NCBI GenBank assembly: GCA_938008555.1
Contig: CALLKE010000083.1
Coordinates: 1-21,169, forward strand
Source of the DNA: an uncultured Pedobacter sp.
GTDB taxonomy: Bacteria > Bacteroidota > Bacteroidia > Sphingobacteriales > Sphingobacteriaceae
Reading direction: 5' to 3'
DNA: 21,169 bases
In this document: piece by piece, positions 6,787 through 15,065 of the stretch
Position numbering within the stretch: position 1 is the first letter of the stretch
Layout of the letters: the number at the start of each line of letters is the position of its first letter
Position numbers and translations under genes: made by a program
The notes under the pieces: model-generated
Told to the model about the DNA's origin: nothing
The model's input: only the letters and a program-made list of their open reading frames with translations
The model's database searches: none

Positions 6787-7017
6787 ATGTACATACATCA
6801 TACACCAGCATCACCAGAAGGCACCATCACGGCAAGTAGCTTGGTACAGCTTGCTTATCTATCGCTAGATGGTAGAGAATTGGTGGTAATCTCTACATTC
6901 AAAAAGAAAAATATCGTAGCTGGTGATAGTATCATGTACATGAAAGTTCTTTACATAGTAAGGTCAGTATTTCATTTCCACAGTCGTACGCAAATCATAG
7001 CAGATGAAGCAAAGTAG
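6787..7017 (+). CDS. Small unknown protein in the head-tail module
   Basis: This 76-residue protein is not recognised. It is mixed polar and beta-rich (TASSLVQLAYLSLDGRELVVIST, then a basic KKKN stretch) with no membrane segment or signal peptide. It sits between the connector and head-closure genes and is the first gene after P3, with its stop overlapping the next start (ATG 7004 inside its last codons). Its place suggests a head-tail or regulatory part, but a moron-type insertion is equally possible. Confidence 0.55.
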   Translation: MYIHHTPASPEGTITASSLVQLAYLSLDGRELVVISTFKKKNIVAGDSIMYMKVLYIVRSVFHFHSRTQIIADEAK

Positions 7018-7354
7018 GCAGCTCGAAGGACATATCCGCATCGCTGACCTACGTCATCGTATAGTGATAAAGCGTATCGTATCCAGCTCGGCCAATGTGC
7101 TCGGACATAAGACACATACCACATCGGCCACCACGGTACAGGCTCGCATACGACAGCCTAGACAGATGGACGAAAGCACATTGGTGGACAAAGAGACACA
7201 AGTGCAGACACCTGAGATCGTGATCAGGTATATATCACCACTTACGATAACAGACTGGATAGAATACGACGGCAAGAAGTACGATATCATCAGCATCGAT
7301 GATACCAGGTATCCGAATAGATTTCTCATCATCAAAGCCAAAGCAGTAGTATGA
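7004..7354 (+). CDS. Head closure (head-tail joining) protein, SPP1 gp16-like
   Basis: The protein closes the portal channel and forms the platform for the tail. The 116 residues carry the family pattern: RIADLRHRIVIKR at the start, a TTVQARIRQ strand, a turn with a run of charged residues, PEIVIRYIS, then DWIEYDGKKYDIISIDD and a final strand (RFLIIKAKAVV). Start ATG 7004 overlaps the previous gene by 14 nt, and the stop overlaps the next ATG (ATGA). Confidence 0.85.
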   Translation: MKQSRQLEGHIRIADLRHRIVIKRIVSSSANVLGHKTHTTSATTVQARIRQPRQMDESTLVDKETQVQTPEIVIRYISPLTITDWIEYDGKKYDIISIDDTRYPNRFLIIKAKAVV

Positions 7355-7776
7355 GTACCGTAGATCAACAGATAGCTAGAGTGATGAGCAATGCTGGAGA
7401 CTTGATGAAGTATCTAGACAAATCCATACAGGCCAAAACATTGCTCCGTAGAGCCAGTAAGATAGCTGTCACCACGATGAAAGCAAAGGCACCCGTAGGA
7501 GATACAGGCAATCTAGAGCGATCTATCAAGTTTATCGCTTCGCGAAAGCGTAAAAAGTCGATCATGATCGGCCCAAAATACGGCAAAGGTGGTGGTAATC
7601 ATGCCAACCTGATAGAGTTTGGATTTATACATCCATCTGGCAAGCGTGTAGAAGGTCAGCCATTTGTACTTGAGACATACGACGAGACCAAAAACCAGAT
7701 ACTGGACAATCTAAGGAATGAGATCAAAAAGGAATTTGACAAAGCTGGTAAATCAATAAGGGGATTTGAAATATGA
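7351..7776 (+). CDS. HK97 gp10-like tail component
   Basis: This family acts at the neck, in the head-tail joining region. The 141 residues show the family core: a helix ending TTMKAKAPVGDTGNLERSIKF, then NHANLIEFGFIHPSG and QPFVLETYDETKNQI with a long final helix. Start and stop overlap both neighbours by 4 nt (ATGA), so it is translationally coupled within the head-tail operon. Confidence 0.87.
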   Translation: MSTVDQQIARVMSNAGDLMKYLDKSIQAKTLLRRASKIAVTTMKAKAPVGDTGNLERSIKFIASRKRKKSIMIGPKYGKGGGNHANLIEFGFIHPSGKRVEGQPFVLETYDETKNQILDNLRNEIKKEFDKAGKSIRGFEI

Positions 7777-8156
7777 AGATATCGCAGATCATATATGAGC
7801 TTATCAAAGCTGCATTCCCTAGCGCTGCAGTGTATATGGACTTCATAGATCAGAATGTAAACCTGCAAAGTACTACAGGCATCATTCTGATCAAAGATAT
7901 GACGACCAATAGCGAAGGCAGCAAGGACCTGACATCTGAAACCAGACCATACGAAAGCACTTACCGGATAGAAGTGATCGGGCATAAAGATGCCTACATG
8001 ACACTCGAAGCCATCAGGGACGATATCAGGACAACAATGATCGGATATAGAGATAGTATCATCACGCTCATAGACTTTGCAAGAGCTTACAATGATGGCA
8101 ATGATGTAGCTGAAGTGAAGCGATTTATACAGGATTTCACCATAATTTATAAATAA
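7773..8156 (+). CDS. Tail terminator-like protein (DUF3168-like)
   Basis: The protein would cap the growing tail tube and attach it to the head. At 127 residues, its place between the gp10-like and tail-tube genes is that of the tail completion/terminator protein. It has an N-terminal helix (ISQIIYELIKAAFP), a strand with TTGIILIKD, a YESTYRIEVIG strand and a helix (YMTLEAIRDDIRTTM) ending in FIQDFTIIYK, which matches the DUF3168/gpU-like layout. The family call is from pattern and gene order. Confidence 0.68.
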   Translation: MKISQIIYELIKAAFPSAAVYMDFIDQNVNLQSTTGIILIKDMTTNSEGSKDLTSETRPYESTYRIEVIGHKDAYMTLEAIRDDIRTTMIGYRDSIITLIDFARAYNDGNDVAEVKRFIQDFTIIYK

Positions 8157-8163
8157 AAGCAAT

Positions 8164-8361
8164 ATGCTAGTAAAATTTCTCAAACCATATACAGTATTCA
8201 ATGTAGGCGAAACCACAGATATGATGCGCTCCAAAGCTGCTGAACTCAAAGCTCAAGGCATCATCACTGATGATCCAAAAGAGATCAGAAAAAAAACCGA
8301 CAAATCAGATAAGCCAGACAAAACGGTGGTCCCGACCCAAAAGGACACAACAGTAAAATAA
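8164..8361 (+). CDS. Small tail-module protein, DUF7210-like
   Basis: The 65-residue protein begins MLVKFLKPYTVFNVGETTDM, then has a helix with KAAELKAQGIITDDP, and ends in a lysine/aspartate-rich tail. This resembles small proteins found next to tail genes in many phages (pattern 'KFLKPYxxYNxGExA...Lxxx.GxA'). No function is established. The tail end (KKTDKSDKPDKT) is low-complexity and probably unstructured. Confidence 0.5.
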   Translation: MLVKFLKPYTVFNVGETTDMMRSKAAELKAQGIITDDPKEIRKKTDKSDKPDKTVVPTQKDTTVK

Positions 8362-8392
8362 TTTTTTCATTAAACACATCCAATAAAATAAA

Positions 8393-8803
8393 ATGGCAAC
8401 GACAGGAATTTACAATGGTACATATTTCAGGCTTTTTCATAATGGAACAGCCTTCGCAGATAGCACCGAGTGTACACTCAATATCACAGCAGAGATGCGT
8501 GAGACATCTAGCAAGGACATCGTAGGTGGATGGAGAGCCGTAGAGCCAGGTCAAAAGGCGTTTACAGCTTCCACATCTGTATTGGTCAGGACCACTGGCC
8601 AAAATGGAAAATTTGCAGTAGATAAACTCATCGCAGGTACTGTATTCGACCTAGTAATGGGCAATGATGTGACAGGTGACTGGGAGCTTGCAGGACAAGC
8701 CTATCTATCATCTGTATCTATCACGGCCACCAATAAGGAAAACGTGACAGGTGAATTCCAATTTGAAGGTACCGGAGCACTCACTAGTGCACTCACAGCA
8801 TAA
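8393..8803 (+). CDS. Major tail tube protein (TP901-1-type)
   Basis: This is the stacked-ring subunit of the tail tube. The 136 residues show the expected fold signature: N-terminal strand NGTYFRLFHNGTAFADSTE, then LNITAEMRETSSKD-IVGGWRAVEPGQKAFT, with the paired strands LSSVSITATNKENVTGEFQFEGTGAL at the C-terminus typical of tube proteins. Position before the chaperone and tape-measure genes, and a strong terminator directly behind, support a highly expressed tail gene. Confidence 0.88.
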   Translation: MATTGIYNGTYFRLFHNGTAFADSTECTLNITAEMRETSSKDIVGGWRAVEPGQKAFTASTSVLVRTTGQNGKFAVDKLIAGTVFDLVMGNDVTGDWELAGQAYLSSVSITATNKENVTGEFQFEGTGALTSALTA

Positions 8804-8813
8804 GAAAACACAT

Positions 8814-8848
8814 GTGGAGATGTACAGCAGTATGTCTCCACTCTTTAT
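8814..8848 (+). terminator. Rho-independent terminator after the tail tube gene
   Basis: GTGGAGATGTA (8814-8824) pairs with TATGTCTCCAC (8831-8841). That gives an 11-bp stem with two G-U pairs and a CAGCAG loop, followed by TCTTTATT. It lies 10 nt after the tail tube stop. Read-through is needed to reach the tail chaperone and tape measure. Confidence 0.8.
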
Positions 8849-8877
8849 TAATTTTTTAAATCAAAATATTGTAGTGT

Positions 8878-9162
8878 ATGAAAATCGGTAATGTAGAAGT
8901 ACAACCAAAAATAACGACGATGGTAGCGCTAAACTATGCATCATCGCAAGGAATACCAGCTTTAGAATTATTCAGCTGGATGCCTAGGCAAATGACTCCT
9001 TTGCAGTATATAGGTCTTTTTGTAGCAGCTTGTGATGGTAAGATTACTATAGATCAAGTATCAAAAGAGATAGACACCAATCCCGATTTGTACGGCAATA
9101 TTGTCCAAGCTGTAGTAAATGAGATCATAGACCCAAACAAAGGAGCGGAGACGACAGAGTAA
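8878..9162 (+). CDS. Tail assembly chaperone, gpG-like short form
   Basis: The protein would bind the tape measure during tail assembly and be left out of the finished tail. The 94 residues between tail tube and tape measure are helical (MVALNYASSQGIPALELFSWMPRQ, then LQYIGLFVAACDGKITIDQVS), as usual for gpG analogues. Near the 3' end is a slippery heptamer CCCAAAC (9132-9138) from which a longer -1 frame product can be made. The zero-frame stop is TAA 9160-9162. Confidence 0.75.
   Translation: MKIGNVEVQPKITTMVALNYASSQGIPALELFSWMPRQMTPLQYIGLFVAACDGKITIDQVSKEIDTNPDLYGNIVQAVVNEIIDPNKGAETTE
9132..9138 (+). promoter_or_regulatory. -1 programmed ribosomal frameshift site
   Basis: CCCAAAC fits X-XXY-YYZ, with zero-frame codons CCA AAC slipping to CCC AAA. 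The permissible window is only 9123-9162: the -1 frame has TGA at 9120-9122 and the zero frame stops at 9160-9162. The heptamer is in phase within it. The -1 frame then stays open to 9521. No clear downstream pseudoknot was found by eye. Confidence 0.78.
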
Positions 9163-9521
9163 GTAGTGATGGTGCAGGTGATGCGCTCACTTATTATGAG
9201 CTACGTGACCAAGCATATTACTACGGACTAAAGCCATCAGAATATCTCGAAGCTCGCATACCTGATATCATCGCTTATGTCCGATCCGCTAGCCGTAGAG
9301 CTGAATCCTTGAGCCGAGAGCAATGGTCTGTGATGCGATACCAGACAGCTGTATTGATGCAGATGATGCAAAATGGCAAATCTAGACCTATACAGCCGAC
9401 CGATATTTTGAAATTTGCTGATGAGCAAGTAGAAAGTATCAATGACAAACCAAAAGCGCTTACCAAGGAGCAATCTGATAAAATGGATGCAATATATCAA
9501 AGATACTTAAATAGAAAATAA
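9138..9521 (+). CDS. gpT-like extension, made as gpGT fusion by -1 frameshift
   Basis: This frame has no good start of its own; the first candidate is a TTG at 9309, well inside the conserved-looking part. It reads QRSGDDRVSSDG..., then LTYYELRDQAYYYGLKPSEY and a helical tail ending KMDAIYQRYLNRK. With the 87 codons before the slip it gives a fusion of about 214 residues. By analogy with lambda gpGT, the fusion would bind tail tube protein through this part and bring it to the tape measure. Its stop lies 1 nt before the tape-measure start. Confidence 0.72.
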   Translation, partial: QRSGDDRVSSDGAGDALTYYELRDQAYYYGLKPSEYLEARIPDIIAYVRSASRRAESLSREQWSVMRYQTAVLMQMMQNGKSRPIQPTDILKFADEQVESINDKPKALTKEQSDKMDAIYQRYLNRK

Positions 9522-9522
9522 A

Positions 9523-12276
9523 ATGGCATTTAGCTTAGGAAGTGTATTCATAGAAGTAGGAGCAAGAAATGATGGATTGCGTCGAGATTTTGCTCAGACT
9601 CAAAAAATCATGAATGGCTTTAAGTCATCTGTATTGTCATTTGCTGGTCCACTCACTGCAGCACTTTCATTATCAGCTTTGGGTGCCAATGCTGTGAGTA
9701 CTATCACCAACTTTGAGCAAGCTGTAGCAGATCTTGGTTCTATTGCTGGAAAATCTACAAGCGAGATGCAAAAGCTCACGGCATCCGCTATAAAAATCGG
9801 TGCTGAGTCTTCATTTACTGCTACACAAGTGGTACAGCTGCAGACCGAACTTGCCAAGCTAGGATTTAACGAAACCGAAATACTAAACTCTACCAAGGCC
9901 ATTGGAGATTTCTCGGTGGCTGTAGGTACTGATGCAGCAAGTGCAGCCGCGCTAGGTGGTGCCGCATTGCGATCATTTGGGCTAGATGCATCTAAGGCAG
10001 ATGCCGTAATGAATACATTGGCTATTGCCACTACAAAGTCTGCATTAGATTTCTCCAAATTACAGACTGCTTTACCTTATGTGGGTACAGCCGCCAATCA
10101 GATGGGTATATCTCTAGAAAAAACCACTGCCATACTAGGACTTCTAGCAGACCGCGGCGTGAGAGCGGAGACAGCAGGTACATCACTCAGAGATATAATG
10201 CTGGATAGTGCCAAAAGTGGTCTCACATTCGAACAATCATTGGCACGTGTGTCCAATAGTCAGGATAAGCTAAAAACAGCTACAGATATATTTGGTAAAA
10301 CATCAGCAGGAGCGGCTGTAATCATTGCAGAAAATAGCACTCAACTGAATAGACTACAGGCATCCATCACCAATGTAGATGGTGCACTCAAAACAATGAC
10401 AGACCAAAGGCTAGACACTGCAAAGGGTAAATTGGAGCTCATGACATCTGCATGGGAAGGATTTATATTGTCTGTTGATAAAGGTGATGGTGTTTTCAGT
10501 AGGTTTGCAAAATCGGCACTTAGCACCATGACTGATCTTATAGATGATCTGCAGACTATCAATGATAAGGGATTCGAAGGTTTACAAGAAAAAGGTCGTA
10601 AAAGTCTTGCTGCATCTGTAAAACAGGATAAATTAAATAAACTAGGTGCTACCACAGGACAGCGTTCTATAAGGGGCACAGGATATGGAAAATCATTCCA
10701 AGATGAACTAAAAGGAGCGACACAAGTACTCGACTCATTAAAAGAGCAGTTGAACAATACTAACGTAGAGAGTGCAGATTTTAAGCAATTACAAGCTGAC
10801 ATTGCATTTTCACAAGCGAGAGTAAATGATCTCACTGGCAAGTACACAGGTATAATAGACAATAATACCAAATCAACTACTAAAAACAACACTGCCACAG
10901 GTGCGACCATAAAACAATTGCCTACCCTTGAGCAGCAAATATCTGCTGCTCAAGAGCGCATCAAACAACTATCCATCGCCTACCAATCCAATCCGAGCAA
11001 CTCACTACTCAAAAACATCAATAGTGAGATCAGCAAGCTGAAAGAGAAAGAAGGCATACTGGCAGCATCGGAAGCCATGATACAAAGGCTATCTGGTGTG
11101 CCGCCTACATTTGTGATCAAAGGCAGTCTGGATTTTCCAATCGATGATATACGCACCGACGTACAGACCAAACTTGCTGAGATAGATGCATTCATAGAGC
11201 TAGGTATAGATACAGATGGAGTGGATGCAAAGATAAGTGTACTATCGTCTGCTATCAAGACGGCATTTGCGCAGACAGGAGACATCACAGATCCATTGAT
11301 CAAAGACCTGCAATCAAAACTCAAAGCCCTACAGCCGCCTACATTCAAGGTGATAAAAGGTGGATTGTTTGATTTCGAGAATGCTGATATATTCGATGAT
11401 CTCAAAAAGAAACTCGCTACCATAGACCTGAAGGCATCAGTAGGACTTGACATAGATGTGCGTGGTGAAAAGCTAGGAGCGATCAATAGTGCGTTATCAC
11501 AAATAGTCGAAGATGGTAATGTCACTGCTGATGTGATGAGCAAAATTAATGCAGCGCTCTCTAAGATAGGTGCTAATCCTGGTATCGGTACAATGTCAAA
11601 TAGTGTGAGTGGTTTGCTCAAATCATTCGAAGCTGCGAGTGGTATAATTGGTCCTTTAGATCAATTATTTACGCAATTTTACAATAATCAAAGCGCAGCG
11701 CTAGATGAGAAAACCAATAAACAAATAGAATCTATTGAGCTTACATCTGCATTAGAAAGAGATACAATCGAAAAGTCATTGCTAGGTGAAGATGATAAAT
11801 CTAAGAGACTCAAAGCAATAGAGGAAGATAAAGCCAAAAAGCTCAAAGCAATAGAAGAAAAAACTGCCAAAGAACGTGCCGCCATAGCTCGAAAAACCGC
11901 CATACAAAACAAAATACTTGGTATATTCAATGCCACGGTGAGTATGTTCGAAGGTGTGGCAAAAGCGATAGCATTAGGACCAGCAGGATTGCCTTTGGTG
12001 CCGTTTATAAAAGCTATCGGTGCCCTAAACATTGCCGCCATAGCATCCGCACCACTGCCATCGCTTGCCATCGGTACCAACTATGTCAAGTCAGATGGTC
12101 TTGCAAAACTCCATAAAGGCGAAAGCGTAGTACCGGCACGTGTCACAGGTCACTATACACAAGGAGCTAGAATGCCACAGCAAAATGATAATAGTGTCAT
12201 CATCAGAAATGGTGATCTCAAGATCATGACGGATTATAGTATTCACCTAGATAAGAGACTCCGAGGCGTAGCATGA
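9523..12276 (+). CDS. Tape measure protein (TP901 type)
   Basis: The protein sets tail length and passes into the cell envelope at infection. It is 917 residues. The N-terminal third is the conserved domain (FEQAVADLGSIAGKSTSEM, ESSFTATQVVQLQTELAKLG, DRGVRAETAGTSLRDIM, TAKGKLELMTSAWEGF). Then comes a variable middle with two tandem copies of a 78-residue unit (527-604 and 605-682), a lysine/glutamate coiled coil (about 735-795), a hydrophobic stretch (ALGPAGLPLVPFIKAIGALN) and the C-terminal motif LHKGESVVPA typical of tape measures. If the usual 1.5 angstrom per residue applies, the tail is of the order of 130-140 nm. The stop overlaps the next ATG. Confidence 0.93.
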   Translation: MAFSLGSVFIEVGARNDGLRRDFAQTQKIMNGFKSSVLSFAGPLTAALSLSALGANAVSTITNFEQAVADLGSIAGKSTSEMQKLTASAIKIGAESSFTATQVVQLQTELAKLGFNETEILNSTKAIGDFSVAVGTDAASAAALGGAALRSFGLDASKADAVMNTLAIATTKSALDFSKLQTALPYVGTAANQMGISLEKTTAILGLLADRGVRAETAGTSLRDIMLDSAKSGLTFEQSLARVSNSQDKLKTATDIFGKTSAGAAVIIAENSTQLNRLQASITNVDGALKTMTDQRLDTAKGKLELMTSAWEGFILSVDKGDGVFSRFAKSALSTMTDLIDDLQTINDKGFEGLQEKGRKSLAASVKQDKLNKLGATTGQRSIRGTGYGKSFQDELKGATQVLDSLKEQLNNTNVESADFKQLQADIAFSQARVNDLTGKYTGIIDNNTKSTTKNNTATGATIKQLPTLEQQISAAQERIKQLSIAYQSNPSNSLLKNINSEISKLKEKEGILAASEAMIQRLSGVPPTFVIKGSLDFPIDDIRTDVQTKLAEIDAFIELGIDTDGVDAKISVLSSAIKTAFAQTGDITDPLIKDLQSKLKALQPPTFKVIKGGLFDFENADIFDDLKKKLATIDLKASVGLDIDVRGEKLGAINSALSQIVEDGNVTADVMSKINAALSKIGANPGIGTMSNSVSGLLKSFEAASGIIGPLDQLFTQFYNNQSAALDEKTNKQIESIELTSALERDTIEKSLLGEDDKSKRLKAIEEDKAKKLKAIEEKTAKERAAIARKTAIQNKILGIFNATVSMFEGVAKAIALGPAGLPLVPFIKAIGALNIAAIASAPLPSLAIGTNYVKSDGLAKLHKGESVVPARVTGHYTQGARMPQQNDNSVIIRNGDLKIMTDYSIHLDKRLRGVA
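11101..11568 (+). repeat. Tandem 78-residue duplication inside the tape measure
   Basis: Two adjacent units both begin with PPTF followed by K-GG/GS-L-F/DF, an (D)DI-D--KKLA-ID helix, a glycine/aspartate strand (GIDTDG, GLDIDV), an AI-SAL/AI helix, then DGN/TGDIT and a final LKAL/LSKI. The first covers residues 527-604, the second 605-682. The DNA copies have diverged, so the duplication is old. Confidence 0.65.
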
Positions 12277-14621
12277 GAATACTAAAATCCATACATAGAA
12301 CAAATAATAACAATGTCTTTACCATCATCATCTATGATAGAGAGTCGGTATCTGATCCTGAGATAGAATTCAAGTTAAGCGATGATTTTTTCAAAATAAA
12401 ACAAGAAGGTGCTCCTGATGATCCATACAAGCGCATCGTACCATCATCGCTTTCATTCACAGTATTGTACGGATCACCAGAATACACCACTACACAAGAA
12501 AATGCCGTACAAGATTTTTATAACGCGCTGACCAATAGTTACGAAGGTAGATTTTATGTCACAGTGACAAAGGCAGCGAGTAGTTTTGCTTTCATGGGCA
12601 AGATATTGCCAGATGTAGGTGATTATTTGCTCGATAGATATGGTGATTTTGTAGTGACGGCCATAGACGGCATCACCGATCTGCAAGATATAGAGTACCG
12701 ACCAGATACATACACTGACCTTACAGCAGAAGCCGCGATCCAGACAGCCACATTTGCGGATCATTTTCGCAATATCCTAGAAAAGATAGACACAGTAGAT
12801 TTCTTTAAAAATGTGCTCAATGATGCGAATATCAACTACCCATTGTACTCTACTGCAAACAACTGGACGGAAGTCAACAGCGTCGCTGGCGATATATGGC
12901 AACAGGTAAAGGTGCGCAATTACTGGTATGAGCAAATATCACCAACTTATAGGAAATACAAATCATGTTGGGATGCATTGACGGATCTACTTACAGGGTT
13001 TAATGCCAGAGTGGTCTATGATGGTATGTATCATTTCGAGCAGTTGGGCTATATGGACAACTTACCAAGCAATATCACTACCCGACAATATCTCATACAA
13101 CCAGGTGGACTTCTTATAGATGGTTCACCACTTACCAAGGTGCAGCACAACTATGATAGTGATAATAATCTACTAGCCGCTCCCAATATAACACAAAGAA
13201 GGCTGCCAGCTTTCAAAGCTGTAGTACTAGAGCAGAGCAAATCATTCTTTAATTATATAAATGGGATGATCATAGGTAGCGACAATGCAGGGCCGCACTA
13301 TTTTGGTTGGATCATCGCTACGGGCAATAAACTGATATCTCAATTATTCCTAAATATAACAGGCACACCTTGGACAGATATCACTTATCAGTCCACGATG
13401 ACTATAGTACACACACTAGTAGTGGAGATATCTATAGGTGATTATTATTTGGTGGCCGATGATCCACTATACAACAATACACTAAACCTGACGATAGACA
13501 ATAAATATTTCATAGCGCAAGGTGGCACTGTACCGACGCTCAACTGGTCCTTAGTATCATCGCCTATCACTATCAAGATTTCAAAGACATTTGTAAACCA
13601 AGGCATCGACACCTATAAAGCATGGATAGATGCTATACGCAATACAGCGCTCATCATACAGAGCAATGAGATACAAGCTGAAGGTAAATTGCGTATAAAA
13701 ATAAACTCATTTGTCAGTACTCGAAACAATACAGTAATATCTAGCTTCCCAGCTGTAGGTGTCACCATCGCCAATAAATCAAGGGTAATCATAGGTGGTA
13801 GTTATGAAGACCTATATGAGCAACCTGCAGAGATCAAGAGATATGAGATAGGAGACATCCGCAATAGCACGATTTATAATGTAAAGTGTGGATATTATGA
13901 TGCTTCAGAAAGTAAAACCTTATTGGGTCAGTTATTTATGGCAGTAGATGGAAATCCAAATTTTGATCAATTGCCTACTACCTTGTGGACAGATCCTGAT
14001 GGTGGTATTGCAAGACCGATACAAGACCTGATGTTGCGTCAGATGCTAAGTATGAGAGCAAAGCCATCCAATACACTAAAGATGTCGCTTTTCTACAAAA
14101 ACACTAGCATGATATCGCCTAGAGATCAGATAGTATTTGACGGTGATGTGTACATACCTATACAGATGGAGACCATAGCATCTGGACCAGGTGCATACAC
14201 TACATTCAATGCTATATTGTGGAAAGTGACCAAAGATTACGACGGTATCAATGTAGTACCAATACCTGAGCCTGAAATAGAACCTACGGAATTTCCCGTT
14301 CCAGACGGAAGTGTGGACTTGTACAATGTAGGTGGTGTAGCTAATGGATTACAATACTGGGAAGAATGGTCCAATATATCGACTCCTTATGTAGAGCCTG
14401 TAGATGGTGATAATTATAGTGTATTAGTGAATTTATCAGATGAATACACAGTAACGATAAAAAAGAAATGGCAATTGTACATAAATGGTGTAAAACAACT
14501 CTACACGCCTACAGGCACGCTAGCACTGAGACAGTGGCGATTTGATTTGGATAATAATAGAATCGTATTTGTAAAAGGAAGTGGCAATGTGGGACATGTG
14601 GAAGTATTTAAATATTATTAA
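12273..14621 (+). CDS. Baseplate hub / distal tail protein of Bacteroidota prophages
   Basis: The protein likely forms the tail tip that joins the tube to the receptor-binding fibre. The first 150 residues follow the pattern of Bacteroidota tail-tip proteins: a LSFTVLYGS strand, then DFYNALTNSYEGRFYVTVTK, FMGKILPDVGDYL and FVVTAIDGITDLQDIEY. Around 230-260 is a second typical region (CWDALTDLLTGFNARVVYDGMYHFEQLG). A P/E-rich linker (IPEPEIEPTEFPVPDG, about 668-683) leads to a C-terminal beta domain. At 782 residues it may combine distal-tail and hub functions. Order after the tape measure supports the call; assignment to a specific named family is uncertain. Confidence 0.75.
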   Translation: MRILKSIHRTNNNNVFTIIIYDRESVSDPEIEFKLSDDFFKIKQEGAPDDPYKRIVPSSLSFTVLYGSPEYTTTQENAVQDFYNALTNSYEGRFYVTVTKAASSFAFMGKILPDVGDYLLDRYGDFVVTAIDGITDLQDIEYRPDTYTDLTAEAAIQTATFADHFRNILEKIDTVDFFKNVLNDANINYPLYSTANNWTEVNSVAGDIWQQVKVRNYWYEQISPTYRKYKSCWDALTDLLTGFNARVVYDGMYHFEQLGYMDNLPSNITTRQYLIQPGGLLIDGSPLTKVQHNYDSDNNLLAAPNITQRRLPAFKAVVLEQSKSFFNYINGMIIGSDNAGPHYFGWIIATGNKLISQLFLNITGTPWTDITYQSTMTIVHTLVVEISIGDYYLVADDPLYNNTLNLTIDNKYFIAQGGTVPTLNWSLVSSPITIKISKTFVNQGIDTYKAWIDAIRNTALIIQSNEIQAEGKLRIKINSFVSTRNNTVISSFPAVGVTIANKSRVIIGGSYEDLYEQPAEIKRYEIGDIRNSTIYNVKCGYYDASESKTLLGQLFMAVDGNPNFDQLPTTLWTDPDGGIARPIQDLMLRQMLSMRAKPSNTLKMSLFYKNTSMISPRDQIVFDGDVYIPIQMETIASGPGAYTTFNAILWKVTKDYDGINVVPIPEPEIEPTEFPVPDGSVDLYNVGGVANGLQYWEEWSNISTPYVEPVDGDNYSVLVNLSDEYTVTIKKKWQLYINGVKQLYTPTGTLALRQWRFDLDNNRIVFVKGSGNVGHVEVFKYY

Positions 14622-14624
14622 GAT

Positions 14625-15062
14625 ATGTCATTGATTTGGCCAGAAATAGAAGATAAAGGATTTATGATGGATGATAAAGTATATATCAATCGAATACAAG
14701 CGGATGATAAGCAGACGCTTGGAGAAATGCTATATAAAGGCAATGTAGTAGCGAAAACACTAGAGTTGCCATGGTTGCAAAACAATAATAAAATTTCTTG
14801 TATTCCAACGGGAATTTATAAGGTGGTAAGGCGCAAAAGTGCGAAATATGGCAATCACTTCCATATCACCAATGTACCTGGTAGGCAGTTTATTCTTATC
14901 CATAATGCCAACTATCATTATCAGTTGCTCGGATGTATAGCTGTAGGCAAGGAGCATGCAGACATTAATAAGGACGGATATCTAGACGTGACAAGCAGTA
15001 AAGACACTATGGCAAAGCTACTGAAGCAATTGCCGTTAAAATTTGATTTAGTAATCTCTTAA
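14625..15062 (+). CDS. DUF5675 family protein (possible cell-wall or lysis enzyme)
   Basis: The 145 residues match the DUF5675 layout: a TLGEML turn, KTLELPW (44-50), SCIPTGIYKV (58-67), then FHITNVPGRQFILIHNANY and LLGCIAVG. H93 and C104 sit in an H-N-x-N ... G-C-I arrangement that recalls the His/Cys pair of L,D-transpeptidase-like enzymes, but no catalysis has been shown to my knowledge and I infer it only from pattern. It lies between hub and fibre genes, 3 nt after one and 3 nt before the other. As no other endolysin is visible, it is the best local candidate for attacking the cell wall. Confidence 0.72.
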   Translation: MSLIWPEIEDKGFMMDDKVYINRIQADDKQTLGEMLYKGNVVAKTLELPWLQNNNKISCIPTGIYKVVRRKSAKYGNHFHITNVPGRQFILIHNANYHYQLLGCIAVGKEHADINKDGYLDVTSSKDTMAKLLKQLPLKFDLVIS

Positions 15063-15065
15063 AAA

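Noticed and set aside
7656..8249. 197-residue minus-strand frame opposite the head-tail genes
   Set aside because: It overlaps two well-supported, translationally coupled plus-strand genes and has no recognisable domain.
9309..9521. Independent gene starting at TTG 9309
   Set aside because: The frame is open and protein-like well upstream, back to the slippery site, so a frameshift product explains it better.
9600..12080. Long open frames on the minus strand opposite the tape measure (up to 213 residues)
   Set aside because: They mirror the codon use of a confident gene, are Ser/Ala/Leu-rich without domains, and lack promoters. They are shadows.
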